Source of the DNA: GWC2-45-44 sp041661665
Lineage (GTDB): Bacteria > Planctomycetota > Phycisphaerae > Sedimentisphaerales > UBA12454
Length of the DNA stretch: 64,000 nucleotides
Direction of reading: 5' to 3'
Assembly (NCBI GenBank): GCA_041661665.1
Contig: JBAZTW010000003.1
Location: 1 to 64,000 of the forward strand
Position 1 is the stretch's first letter. Each line of letters begins with the position of its first letter. A program made the position numbers and the translations under genes. Positions 7,351-16,016 of the stretch are shown here, in pieces. The notes below the pieces were generated by a model that was not told the origin of the DNA, did not search any database, and was given only the letters and a program-made list of their open reading frames with translations.

Positions 7351-7915
7351 TGTGTATAAGGCTCATAACTTCAGCTCTGCTGCGAGGGTCTCTTTTGAAG
7401 ATTCCGCGAATGGCGCTTGTTATCATAACCGAGCCTGGTTTTTTAATTCCGCGAATCGTCATACAACTGTGCGAGGCTTCAAGGACGACAGCGACACCCT
7501 GCGGATTAAGAGTGTCTATGAGAAAATCAGCGATTTGCGAAGTAAGACGTTCCTGTACCTGAAGGCGTTTTGCGAAAGAATCGACGATTCGAGCCAGTTT
7601 GCTGACGCCGATTACAAAATCGCCGGGGAGATACGCGATGTGAGCTTTGCCTATGAAGGGCATAAGGTGATGTTCGCAAATACTGGAGAAGGGAATATCG
7701 CGGAGCAGGACGACCTCATCGCATTTTTCCTTGAAAATGCTTTTGACAAATTCCTTTGGATTTTCGCTTGGGCCGGAAAGCAGCTCAGCATACATCTTTG
7801 CTACGCGCTTTGGCGTGAGCTTTAAACCTTCCCTGTTCGGGTTTTCGCCGAGCGCAAGGAGGATTTCTTTTACCGCTTTTTCGATTTTCGCCTGATTTAT
7901 TTTTGTTTTTGCCAT
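7343..7915 (-). CDS. folE: GTP cyclohydrolase I
   Basis: 190 residues, typical FolE. It converts GTP to dihydroneopterin triphosphate, the entry to folate and other pterins. Zinc ligands C80, H83 (ICEHHLMPF) and C151 (ASHSCMTIRG) are visible, as are the EGLKLTPKRVAKMY and KLARIVDSFAKRLQVQERLT motifs. The coding end overlaps the PTPS gene by 8 bases and pepA lies directly upstream with a 12-base gap, suggesting one pepA-folE-PTPS transcript. No queC or queE gene lies nearby. Confidence 0.97.
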   Translation of the reverse strand: MAKTKINQAKIEKAVKEILLALGENPNREGLKLTPKRVAKMYAELLSGPSENPKEFVKSIFKEKCDEVVLLRDIPFSSICEHHLMPFIGKAHIAYLPGDFVIGVSKLARIVDSFAKRLQVQERLTSQIADFLIDTLNPQGVAVVLEASHSCMTIRGIKKPGSVMITSAIRGIFKRDPRSRAEVMSLIHNV

Positions 7916-7927
7916 TTAGTCACCTTG

Positions 7928-9451
7928 TTATTTGATATTTCTCAAAAATTCTGTAAGCAGTCTAACGCCAAAACCGATTGAGCCGGGCTGGGTATATTTT
8001 TTCATCGGCTCGGAAGCGTCCATTGTCGGAGCAATGTCGAGATGTGCCCATGCAATATCTTTTGCGAATTCGCCGAGAAAACCGGCGGCAGTGCAGGAAC
8101 CGCCCCATCGTGAGGCCGCATTTTTCAAATCTGAGATTGTGCCTTTCATTTCATCGGTGTAAACCTGTTCGTAAGGCAACTGCCAGACAGGTTCGCTGGT
8201 TTCCTTTGCGGCAGATTTAATTTTTTCGGCGAGTTTTTCATCGTTGCTGAAAAGGCCGGCCTTGTGTTTGCCCAGCGCGACGACGCAGGCGCCTGTGAGT
8301 GTGGCCAAGTCGATAGTTGTTTTGCATTTTAAAACTTTTGCCTGTTCAAGGCCGTCACAAAGCACAAGCCTGCCTTCGGCATCGGTGTTTAAGACTTCAA
8401 CAGTTTTGCCGCTGTAAGTGGTTAAAATGTCGCCCGGCAGATAACTGCCGCCATCGGGTTTATTTTCGGCGGCGCAGATTATTCCGAAAACGGCGACTGG
8501 CAGTTTCAATTTCGCGATAATCTGCATTGTCATCAGAACGGCCGCTCCGCCGGTCATATCGTATTTCATTTCGTGCATATCCGAGGCGGGCTTGAGGCTT
8601 ATTCCGCCTGTGTCGAAAGTGATGGCTTTGCCGACAAGAGCTATCGACTCTTTATTTTTCGCGCCGCGCGGTGCGTATTTGATGATTACCATTCTCGGCT
8701 TGTGAACCGAACCCTGACCGACGCCGAGGATTCCGCCCATTTTTTTGGCGGCTAATTGTTTGTCGTCAAAAACTGTGCAGCTAAGGCCTTTAGTCGCGGC
8801 AGAAACTTTTTTCGCAATAGCGGCAAGTTCGGCGGGATATAATACGCTGCCGGGACGATTGCAGAGCGTTCTTGCGAAGTTTTGAGCCTGACCGATAATT
8901 TGTCCGACGGAAACGCCTTTGCTGATTTTGTTTATAACAGGCTGTCTGTCGCTGACTATGGTTGCCGAAAGACTCGTAACAGCTTCATCGGGTTTTTGTG
9001 AGACAAATTCATTATATCTGTATCCGCCGAAGTGGATGCCTTCTGTAATAGTCTGGCCGAGTTTTTCAAAATCGGCGTCCTTTTCTTCATAGTGCAGAAG
9101 AATGGCAAGTTTTTTGGCTTTCACATTGACAGCCTCAAACGCGGCTTTGGCAGCGGCCTGACGGAAAATATCCATCGAGACCTTTTTCTGTTCGCCGAAG
9201 CCGATAAGCAAAACTCGCTCGGCAGCGATTTTGCCGTTTGCGTAAACAAATGCGCTGCTGCCGATGGCGGCTTTGAAGTCGCCGATTTTTTTCAGCCTGC
9301 TTATCGCGCCATTCAGCTTTTTATCGAGACCGTCGAGTATTGCTGAATTTTTTACATCGCTGAAAACGCCAATAGCCAAAACATCAGCCTTTATTTTGGC
9401 CGCGTCGGCGTTTTGCGCTTTAACATCAATCTTTATTATTTCTTTTGCCAT
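7928..9451 (-). CDS. pepA: Leucyl aminopeptidase (cytosol aminopeptidase, M17)
   Basis: 507 residues: an N-terminal macro-like domain (about 1-170) and the C-terminal catalytic domain. The two-metal site is seen in VGKAITFDTGGISLKP, MKYDMTGGAAV and NTDAEGRLVLCDGL. It removes N-terminal residues from peptides in the cytosol as a hexamer. The start MAKEIIKIDV has the AGGAG ribosome site (TTAGGAGTTATTATG); upstream in-frame codons to 9496 are not used. It precedes folE. Confidence 0.96.
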   Translation of the reverse strand: MAKEIIKIDVKAQNADAAKIKADVLAIGVFSDVKNSAILDGLDKKLNGAISRLKKIGDFKAAIGSSAFVYANGKIAAERVLLIGFGEQKKVSMDIFRQAAAKAAFEAVNVKAKKLAILLHYEEKDADFEKLGQTITEGIHFGGYRYNEFVSQKPDEAVTSLSATIVSDRQPVINKISKGVSVGQIIGQAQNFARTLCNRPGSVLYPAELAAIAKKVSAATKGLSCTVFDDKQLAAKKMGGILGVGQGSVHKPRMVIIKYAPRGAKNKESIALVGKAITFDTGGISLKPASDMHEMKYDMTGGAAVLMTMQIIAKLKLPVAVFGIICAAENKPDGGSYLPGDILTTYSGKTVEVLNTDAEGRLVLCDGLEQAKVLKCKTTIDLATLTGACVVALGKHKAGLFSNDEKLAEKIKSAAKETSEPVWQLPYEQVYTDEMKGTISDLKNAASRWGGSCTAAGFLGEFAKDIAWAHLDIAPTMDASEPMKKYTQPGSIGFGVRLLTEFLRNIK

Positions 9452-9515
9452 AATAACTCCTAAATTAATAGCCAGTAGCAAATAGTCAATAGCCATTTTT
9501 ACGAACTATTGACCG

Positions 9516-10638
9516 TCAGCTTTTTTTATGTTTTTTTTCTGCTCTGTAATGCAGATAGCTTTCGATAAAATCTTCTATATCTCCATCGAGGACGGCGTTT
9601 ACGTTGCCGGTCTGAAAATCCGTGCGATGGTCTTTAACTAACTGATAAGGCTGAAGAACGTAGCTGCGAATTTGGTTGCCCCAGGCGATTTCGCCTTTGC
9701 TGCCGTAAAGTTTGGCAACTTCGCTGTCGCGTTTCTGCTGCTCAATCATATACAATTTACCTTTGAGCATTTTCATTGCTTCAGCCTTGTTGCGGTGCTG
9801 GCTGCGGTCGTTCTGGCACTGGGTAACTATGCCGGTCGGAAAATGCGTAATGCGGACAGCGGAGCTTGTTTTATTGACGTGCTGGCCGCCTGCGCCGCCT
9901 GCGCGGTAAAAATCAATTCGCAAATCTTTTTCGTCGATTTCAATATCAACGTCTATATCATCATATTCCGGCATTACATCGACGGCGGCAAAAGTTGTAT
10001 GCCTGCGTTTGTTCGCGTCGAAAGGACTGATTCGCACAAGTCTGTGAACGCCTGTTTCGCAGGAAATTTTGCCGAATGCAAACGGCCCGCTGACTTTTAA
10101 GGTGATGGAACGCAGTCCCGCTTCTTCGCCGGGCGTTAAGTCCATTTCCTCATAACTGAAATTATTCTGCTGAAAATATCGAGTGTACATTCTCAGGAGC
10201 ATACTTACCCAGTCGCAGCTTTCAGTTCCGCCTGCGCCGGCGTGAATGCTCATAAAGCAGTTTCTTGTGTCGTCTGGGCCGCTGAGTGTGCCGGAGAGTT
10301 CAACCCGTGTGCATTGCTTTTGAACAGCGGGGAGTTCTTTTTCTATGTCGGCGAGAATCTGCTCATCGTTTTCCGAAACGGCCATTGCGAAAAGTTCGTG
10401 GATGTCGGCGGCTTTTTTGTCAATCTCAAGCACCGGCTCAATTAACATTTTTAATGCGCTCATCTTTGAAACAACGGATTTAGCAGTCTCCTGATTGTCC
10501 CAGAAACCTGGTTTGGCGAGCTGGTCTTCGAGGCTCTTTCGTTCCTGCTGTTTTGCGGGAACGTCAAAGCCAGTCCCGGATTTTTGCTATCCGGGCCCGC
10601 AGGTCTTCAATACTCGCCTTAATCTCCGATATTTCCAT
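9516..10638 (-). CDS. prfB: Peptide chain release factor 2, made by programmed +1 frameshifting
   Basis: RF2 releases peptides at UGA and UAA. The first 24 codons (10638-10567, MEISEIKASIEDLRARIAKI then RDWL) end in CTT TGA C; the UGA at 10566-10564 is codon 25. Skipping base 10566 continues as DVPAKQQERKSLEDQLAKPG in the main frame to 9516, giving about 373 residues. CTTTGAC is the classic RF2 autoregulatory site. The codon-recognition part is in the middle, and the GGQ loop is visible as RAGGAGGQHVNKTSSAVRI. The Shine-Dalgarno-like stimulator before the shift is weak (CGGGACTGG rather than AGGGGG). Confidence 0.93.
10563..10569 (-). promoter_or_regulatory. RF2 programmed +1 frameshift site CTTTGAC
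   Basis: CTT (Leu, codon 24), in-frame TGA stop, C. The two frames join here to give a continuous RF2. When RF2 is scarce, slow reading of UGA lets the ribosome slip forward by one base. Confidence 0.92.
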
Positions 10639-10666
10639 TATTTGTCCCTAATAAACCTGAAAAATA

Positions 10667-10696
10667 GCCACAGAGGACACAGAGTTCACAGAGGAA
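10667..10696 (+). repeat. Repeat family D (CACAGAG type), copy upstream of prfB
   Basis: Reads GCCACAGAGGACACAGAGTT then CACAGAGGAA. Close copy at 15154-15184, shorter relatives at about 1841, 2499 and 40680. These low-complexity direct repeats sit only between genes. Confidence 0.65.
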
Positions 10697-10710
10697 CTAT
10701 TTTTTGGTAA

Positions 10711-10736
10711 CCGCGTGGGCTAAGAGCCCACCCTAC
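10711..10736 (-). repeat. Hairpin repeat family A, copy 2
   Basis: Same 26 bases as at 435-460, placed 18 bases past the stop of the DUF1638 gene and next to a family D repeat. Confidence 0.85.
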
Positions 10737-10753
10737 GAAATCGTTATAACAGA

Positions 10754-11485
10754 TTATATGGTTATTGGCAAGGCTTCAAGTTTGCCGCTTACAGCGTTGA
10801 AAATAATTTTGAAGCCTGACGGTACTATGAGAATTTCATCGTCGGTTTTTTCAGCGAGGAGCAGTTTTTCGAAAAATTTTGTGCTGCCGGCCATTTCTTC
10901 GTATTTCCAGCCGTATTTTTCCGCGGTTGCCTGGGCAAGCTTTCGACATTCATCGGCTCTTTCGGAACCGGTATTGACAAAAACCGCTCTTGTATAATTT
11001 TTTTGCCAGCCGGAGAAGAATTCTTCTATAAGCGTGGTAATTTCCTGTTCACTGTGTCCCGGAGAGGATTGCATAAGCCACCTTCGCAAGTCGTCGGGGC
11101 CGGAACCTTTGTCGAGCCAGCCCGTGGTGAAGTAATATGTGCCGGGACATTTTTCAAACTGTTCCTTATATATAGCAGCCGAACCGAGAAACAGCGATAT
11201 GCAGTCGTGCATTTGCGGAATAATCAGCGGCAATTTGCCGGCGGTTATGCCGTCTGTGCCCTGGCCGCAGATACCGTAGCCGAGTATGATTCTGTCGTAT
11301 TGTTCGGGCGAGACGGCATCTATCGCCTGCTGAAGCTCGATTTTGAGCTTTTCCGGTGTGTCGTGCAGAGTAGATTCGAGAAATTTGAAATCGGCCTCTA
11401 TGCCTAATTTTTGTGCGGTCTTTTGCATTTCCGGCTTGAGAACGCCACAGGCGATTATATATGATTTTTCGCGGTTTTGTGCCAA
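10754..11485 (-). CDS. DUF1638 domain protein
   Basis: 243 residues. The core matches DUF1638: IILGYGICGQGTDGITAGKL, PQMHDCISLFLGS and FEKCPGTYYFTTGWLD. The family is cytosolic, of unknown function, often in anaerobes near corrinoid-dependent methyltransferases; no such genes are nearby here. It starts with TTG (TTG GCA CAA) after AGGACAAAGAT; no ATG lies near. Conserved Cys and His residues hint at metal binding (inference). Confidence 0.85.
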   Translation of the reverse strand: MAQNREKSYIIACGVLKPEMQKTAQKLGIEADFKFLESTLHDTPEKLKIELQQAIDAVSPEQYDRIILGYGICGQGTDGITAGKLPLIIPQMHDCISLFLGSAAIYKEQFEKCPGTYYFTTGWLDKGSGPDDLRRWLMQSSPGHSEQEITTLIEEFFSGWQKNYTRAVFVNTGSERADECRKLAQATAEKYGWKYEEMAGSTKFFEKLLLAEKTDDEILIVPSGFKIIFNAVSGKLEALPITI

Positions 11486-11560
11486 ATCTTTGTCCTAAAA
11501 AACGCTTTTCTAAACCTTGCCGCTATGATAAACTAAATCGTCCAAATTGAGGCATAAAAA

Positions 11561-12535
11561 ATGAAAAAATCAAAACTTGGCAATTCGCGGCTCGAAATTA
11601 CAAGAGTCGGGCTGGGTACCTGGGCTATCGGTGGGCCGTGGCAGTTCGGCTGGGGTCGGCAGGATGATAACGATTCTATGAAAGCTATTGTCGAATCGCT
11701 CGATGCGGGCGTGAATTGGCTCGATACCGCTCCGATTTACGGTTGCGGACATAGTGAAGATATTATCGGAAAGGTTTTAAAACGAACCGGCCAAAAGCCG
11801 ATTATCGCCACAAAATGCGGGCTTGTGTGGAACGACAAGAGAGAGAAGATAAGCTGCCTGAAGGCAAAAAGCATTTTGGCTGAATGTGATGCATCGCTAA
11901 AAAGGCTCGGCGTTGAGATAATCGACCTTTATCAGATGCACTGGAACCAGCCGGATGAAGATATTGAAGAAGGTTTCGAGGCGATGGCCAGATGCGTAAA
12001 GGCGGGCAAGGTTCGCTATCTTGGCGTGTCTAATTTTACGGTTGAACAGATGGAGCGCGTTATGAAGATTCATCCGCTTACTTCGCTTCAGCCGCCTTAC
12101 AGTATGTTTCGGCGCGATATTGAAAATGAGATTCTGCCGTTTTGCGGCAAAAATAATATCGGCGTGATTGTTTATAGTCCGCTGCAAAAGGGACTGCTGA
12201 GCGGAAAATTTACGCCTGAGAAAATCGCGGCACTGCCTGCTGATGATGTAAGGCATATTGACTCGAATTTTAAACCGCCCCTGCTTGATGCCAATATTAA
12301 GGTTATCAACAGATTGACGGATATCGCAAAACGCAATCATATAACGGTCGCTCAATTGGCAATCGGCTGGACGCTGCGAAATAAAGAGGTAACGGCGGCA
12401 ATAGTCGGTGCTCGCAGAGCAGGACAAATCGGCGAAACCGCACCGGCAGCGGATGTGGAATTATCAGGTGATGATATAAATGAAATCGAGGAACTCCTGA
12501 AAGAAAGAGACAGGAAAATCAAAAATGAAAAATAA
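11561..12535 (+). CDS. Aldo/keto reductase
   Basis: 324 residues, a TIM-barrel NADPH-dependent oxidoreductase. The catalytic set is D55, Y60, K85 and H127 (DTAPIYGCGHSE, IIATKCGL, LYQMHWNQ). The C-terminal cofactor region includes IGWTLRNKEVTAAIVGAR. The substrate cannot be told from sequence. It overlaps purB by 11 bases, and the two are probably co-transcribed. Its upstream gap is short and the divergent DUF1638 gene starts 75 bases away. Confidence 0.93.
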   Translation: MKKSKLGNSRLEITRVGLGTWAIGGPWQFGWGRQDDNDSMKAIVESLDAGVNWLDTAPIYGCGHSEDIIGKVLKRTGQKPIIATKCGLVWNDKREKISCLKAKSILAECDASLKRLGVEIIDLYQMHWNQPDEDIEEGFEAMARCVKAGKVRYLGVSNFTVEQMERVMKIHPLTSLQPPYSMFRRDIENEILPFCGKNNIGVIVYSPLQKGLLSGKFTPEKIAALPADDVRHIDSNFKPPLLDANIKVINRLTDIAKRNHITVAQLAIGWTLRNKEVTAAIVGARRAGQIGETAPAADVELSGDDINEIEELLKERDRKIKNEK

Positions 12536-13955
12536 TAATATTTACAATTCTCCTTTAGTACAAAGGAATGCGTCAAAGGAAATGTCTGAATTGTTCGGCA
12601 ATCAGACGAAATTTTCGCTGTGGCGGAGACTTTGGCTGGAGCTTGCCAAGGCGGAAAAAAAACTCGGGCTGGATATTAAGCAAACTCAAATTGCGCAGAT
12701 GGCACAGCATTTGGATGATATCAATTTTGATAAGGCCGCCGAGTACGAGAAAAAATTTCGGCACGATGTGATGGCGCATATTCATACATTCGGCGACGTT
12801 GCACCGAAGGCGGCGCCGATAATTCATCTCGGCGCGACGAGCTGCTATGTCGGCGATAACGCGGATTTGATAATTATGCGGCAGGCGATGGGGATTATCG
12901 CGGGCAAGCTGGCGAGTCTGATTGATTTGCTGAGCGGGTTTGCAAAAACGTATCGCAAACTGCCGGCGCTGGGCTTTACGCATTTTCAGCCTGCACAGTT
13001 GACGACTGTCGGCAAACGCGCGACGCTGTGGTGTAATGATTTTCTGACTGACCTGGCGGATATCGAATACAGAATCGAGACGATGCCTTTCAGAGGCGTT
13101 AAAGGCACGACAGGAACGCAGGCATCATTTTTGGAGTTGTTCGGCGGGAATCATAAAAAAGTCAAGCAGCTTGATAAAATGGTTTCAAAGGCGTTTGAGT
13201 TTGATAAAATTTGTCCTGTTACCGGCCAGACATATTCGCGAAAAATTGATTCGATGGTAATTAATACGCTGGCGGGAATTGCACAATCGGCACATAAGCT
13301 TTGCAATGATGTGCGACTGCTGGCGAATCTGAAGGAAATTGAAGAGCCTTTTGAGAAGTCGCAAATCGGCTCAAGCGCGATGGCGTATAAACGCAATCCG
13401 ATGAGATGCGAACGAGCGACGGCGCTTTCAAGATTTTTGATTAGCATATCGAGCAGTCCTCAAATGACAGCGGCGGAACAGTGGCTTGAAAGAACTTTAG
13501 ACGACTCTGCAAATCGCAGGCTTGTGATACCGGAAGCGTTTTTGGCGGCAGATGGCATTCTTGAGATTTTGATAAATGTCGCCGGCGGACTGGTGGTTTA
13601 TCCTAAAGTTATAGAGGCGAGAATAAAATCCGAGCTGCCTTTTATGGCGACGGAAAATATTCTTATGGCAGCGGTAAAAGCAGGTGGAAATCGTCAGCAG
13701 CTTCACGAAAAAATTCGGGTGCATTCGCACGCTGCCGCTGAACAGGTTAAAAAATTCGGCAAATCGAACGATTTAATAGAGAGGCTAAAAAACGATGCGG
13801 CATTTGCAAAGGTTGATTTTAAAAAGGTTTTGAATCCTGCGGATTATGTAGGCAGGTCGCCGGAGCAGGTTAATGATTTTATCGCAGAAGTTGTAAAACC
13901 CGCGATTAGAAAATATCGCGGACAAATAAATAAGAAAACGGAACTTAAAGTCTAA
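12525..13955 (+). CDS. purB: Adenylosuccinate lyase
   Basis: 476 residues, fumarase/aspartase superfamily. It cleaves SAICAR and adenylosuccinate in purine synthesis. Visible: HTFGDVAPKAAPIIHLGATS, GFTHFQPAQLTTVGKRATLW, GVKGTTGTQASFLELF and the signature loop SSAMAYKRNPMRCE with the catalytic serine. Length matches the eukaryote-like or long bacterial form. It overlaps the aldo/keto reductase and is followed by pyrE after 13 bases, linking purine and pyrimidine genes in one run. Confidence 0.96.
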   Translation: MKNNNIYNSPLVQRNASKEMSELFGNQTKFSLWRRLWLELAKAEKKLGLDIKQTQIAQMAQHLDDINFDKAAEYEKKFRHDVMAHIHTFGDVAPKAAPIIHLGATSCYVGDNADLIIMRQAMGIIAGKLASLIDLLSGFAKTYRKLPALGFTHFQPAQLTTVGKRATLWCNDFLTDLADIEYRIETMPFRGVKGTTGTQASFLELFGGNHKKVKQLDKMVSKAFEFDKICPVTGQTYSRKIDSMVINTLAGIAQSAHKLCNDVRLLANLKEIEEPFEKSQIGSSAMAYKRNPMRCERATALSRFLISISSSPQMTAAEQWLERTLDDSANRRLVIPEAFLAADGILEILINVAGGLVVYPKVIEARIKSELPFMATENILMAAVKAGGNRQQLHEKIRVHSHAAAEQVKKFGKSNDLIERLKNDAAFAKVDFKKVLNPADYVGRSPEQVNDFIAEVVKPAIRKYRGQINKKTELKV

Positions 13956-13968
13956 TAGGAAATTTTAG

Positions 13969-14493
13969 ATGACAAAACAGGAACTTATAAAAAGAGTTAA
14001 GGAAACATCATATTTGGAAGGTGACTTCACTCTTAGAAGCGGTAAAAAAAGTAAGTATTATATGGACAAGTATTTATTTGAGACTCAGCCTGACATTTTG
14101 AAGGCTCTCGGCGAGGAATTCGCAAAGCACGTCGGCAATGATGTAACTTTGATTGCAGGCGCCGAGCTGGGCGGAGTGGCTCTTGCGGCGGTGACAGCGA
14201 TGGCCGCAAATAAAAAATGGATTATCGTTCGCAACAGCAAAAAAGATTACGGCACGAGCAAGATGGTTGAAGGTATTTTGCAAAAAGACGATGTTGTTCT
14301 GCTTGTCGAAGATATTGCCACCACCGGCGGTCAGGTTCTCGAAGCGGCAAAGATTGTTACCGAAGCAGGTGCAAAAGTGAAAAAGATTGTCGCCGTGATT
14401 GACAGAAAACAAGGTGCAGCGGAAAACATTACAACTGCTGGCTATAAATTTGAAAGCATTATGACCAAAGAAGATTTGGGAATAAAAGATTAA
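13969..14493 (+). CDS. pyrE: Orotate phosphoribosyltransferase
   Basis: 174 residues. It makes OMP from orotate and PRPP. The PRPP loop VLLVEDIATTGGQVLEAA is clear, with the N-terminal FTLRSGKKSKYYMDKY orotate-binding segment. Its 3' end overlaps the 3' end of the convergent coaB gene by 4 bases. Confidence 0.95.
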   Translation: MTKQELIKRVKETSYLEGDFTLRSGKKSKYYMDKYLFETQPDILKALGEEFAKHVGNDVTLIAGAELGGVALAAVTAMAANKKWIIVRNSKKDYGTSKMVEGILQKDDVVLLVEDIATTGGQVLEAAKIVTEAGAKVKKIVAVIDRKQGAAENITTAGYKFESIMTKEDLGIKD

Positions 14494-15143
14494 ACAGACG
14501 CGGATTTTTCAATCAATTTGATGATTTTAGCCGCATTGGCGGATTTGCTGTCTAAAGGCAGTTTGAGCCAGTTTTGGGCGGCTTGTTTGATTTCTATTTT
14601 CGATTTTTCTGTCCCGATTGCAGCAGGCGAATTTGCGATTATGATGTCAAGGTTTTTATCCTTGAGTTTTTTCTCGGCATTTTTACGCAAATTTTGAGCT
14701 TCCAGCGCAAAGCCGACAACTATTTGGCCAAGCTTTTTGTTTTTACCTGCCCATTTTAAAATATCAGTTGTCGGTTTTAATTTGATTGTCAGGTTTTTAT
14801 TTTCTTTTTTTATTTTTCTTTTTGAAATTTTTATCGGCGTGTAATCAGAAACAGCCGCGGCCATAATTAAACAATCACACTTTTTGAAATGCTTTTTTAC
14901 CGCCTTGAACATTTGTTCGGCAGTTTCAACTTCCACAATTTTGACTTCTGACTTCTGACTTCTGACCTCTGGCTTCTTAACCGTTGTTATCAGTGTTGCC
15001 CTGTGGCCTGATTTGAGGGCGGCACGGGCAAGTTCAAAGCCCATCTTTCCGCTGCTTGCGTTTGAAATGAATCGGACAGGGTCGATGTATTCCCTTGTCC
15101 CGCCTGCTGTAATTAAGAAATGTTTTTTGGATACGGATTTCAC
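14490..15143 (-). CDS. coaB: Phosphopantothenate-cysteine ligase domain protein (CoaB)
   Basis: 217 residues, corresponding to the C-terminal half of CoaBC. It joins 4'-phosphopantothenate and cysteine in CoA synthesis. Starts FLITAGGTREYIDPVRFISN with ASSGKMGFELA, and holds CDCLIMAAAVSDYTP and KPTTDILKW. In most bacteria this is fused to CoaC; here the two are separate genes with a 49-base gap made mostly of a family D repeat (15154-15184). A compact low-complexity stretch (about 14938-14972, GACTTCTGACTTCTGACTTC) encodes PEVRSQKSEVK. Confidence 0.9.
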   Translation of the reverse strand: MKSVSKKHFLITAGGTREYIDPVRFISNASSGKMGFELARAALKSGHRATLITTVKKPEVRSQKSEVKIVEVETAEQMFKAVKKHFKKCDCLIMAAAVSDYTPIKISKRKIKKENKNLTIKLKPTTDILKWAGKNKKLGQIVVGFALEAQNLRKNAEKKLKDKNLDIIIANSPAAIGTEKSKIEIKQAAQNWLKLPLDSKSANAAKIIKLIEKSASV

Positions 15144-15153
15144 GATTTTTTTG

Positions 15154-15184
15154 AGCCACAGAGAACACAGAGTTCACAGAGGAA
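15154..15184 (+). repeat. Repeat family D copy between coaC and coaB
   Basis: GCCACAGAGAACACAGAGTT then CACAGAGGAA, nearly identical to 10667-10696. It fills the gap separating the coaC stop from the coaB start. Confidence 0.65.
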
Positions 15185-15192
15185 AAATCAAA

Positions 15193-15759
15193 TTATTTTT
15201 TTGCCATTTTTTCGATTCTTGTGATGATGTCCGGCGTTTCCGACATTCTGCCTATCCCATCTGTTCCGCAGGCGAGTCGGCCTTTTTCGGGGCCGATTAG
15301 CTCGAAGCCCATTTCACCGAGAGTTTTGACATTCCACTGCACGGCAGGATTGAGCCACATTTTTTCATTCATAGCAGGAGCGAATAAAACCTTTTTTTGC
15401 CAGCAGGCACAAAGCGTCGTGCTGAGCAGGTCATCGCAGATGCCGTTTGCTATTTTGCCGATAATGTTCGCCGTGGCAGGAGCGACAACGACAACATCAC
15501 AGGTCTCGGCAAGACTTATGTGGCCGATTTCAAAACCAGCCGGGCTTTCCCACATACTTGTAAAAACAGGCCTGCCTGTTACCGCTTCAAAACTTTTCGG
15601 CAGAACAAATTTACAGGCAGCCTCGGTCATAACAACATCAATAATCGCTCCTGCGCCGGTCAGTTTGCTTGCCAGGTCAACCGCCTTATAGACAGCCACT
15701 CCGCCGCTTACGCCGAGCAGGATTTTTAAACCGCTGATTGCTGATGCGTTTTTAGCCAT
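15193..15759 (-). CDS. coaC: Phosphopantothenoylcysteine decarboxylase (CoaC flavoprotein)
   Basis: 188 residues, FMN-binding HFCD family, the N-terminal half of a usual CoaBC. It decarboxylates phosphopantothenoylcysteine. Motifs: GVSGGVAVYKAVDL, the catalytic His in GHISLAE, VVVAPATANIIGKIANGICD and PAMNEKMW (PxMNxxMW). Followed by coaB on the same strand; both are far from other CoA genes. Confidence 0.93.
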   Translation of the reverse strand: MAKNASAISGLKILLGVSGGVAVYKAVDLASKLTGAGAIIDVVMTEAACKFVLPKSFEAVTGRPVFTSMWESPAGFEIGHISLAETCDVVVVAPATANIIGKIANGICDDLLSTTLCACWQKKVLFAPAMNEKMWLNPAVQWNVKTLGEMGFELIGPEKGRLACGTDGIGRMSETPDIITRIEKMAKK

Positions 15760-15770
15760 TGTGTTATCGC

Positions 15771-16001
15771 CTATAATTTCGGTATCTCTATTTTATCGGG
15801 CTGGGCAGTGTAATCGGGAGCGATTTTGTCCTGCATAATTTCTTCGACTACAATTTCCATCATCGTTTTGCCTTCGGTGTTTTCTATCAGGGGTCTTGAC
15901 CCATCCAAAAGCTCGACCATTCTTTTTTGAATAAGAGCGGAAAGCTTGAAAGCGCCGCCGACTTTCTCAACAATTTTTTTGTTCTTTAATTCATTAATCA
16001 T
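15771..16001 (-). CDS. rpoZ: DNA-directed RNA polymerase omega subunit
   Basis: 76 residues, RpoZ/Rpb6 fold; it helps assemble RNA polymerase. FKLSALIQKRMVELLDGSRP corresponds to the conserved core and the PL(I)E-type segment follows. The position right after gmk is the standard bacterial arrangement (gmk-rpoZ-coaBC), which supports the call for so short a protein. GGAG lies 9 bases before the ATG. Confidence 0.9.
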   Translation of the reverse strand: MINELKNKKIVEKVGGAFKLSALIQKRMVELLDGSRPLIENTEGKTMMEIVVEEIMQDKIAPDYTAQPDKIEIPKL

Positions 16002-16016
16002 CTTTTTAATCTCCGA

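Noticed and set aside
6968..7825. Long plus-strand frame of 285 codons across folE and the PTPS gene
   Set aside because: It is a shadow of two clearly recognised minus-strand enzymes; the translation has no family features.
9672..10100. Plus-strand frame of 142 codons inside prfB
   Set aside because: Antisense to the conserved RF2 core, with no ribosome site or family match.
14938..14972. Tandem GACTTCT repeats as a separate element
   Set aside because: A low-complexity stretch inside coaB that keeps the frame; too short to call an element.
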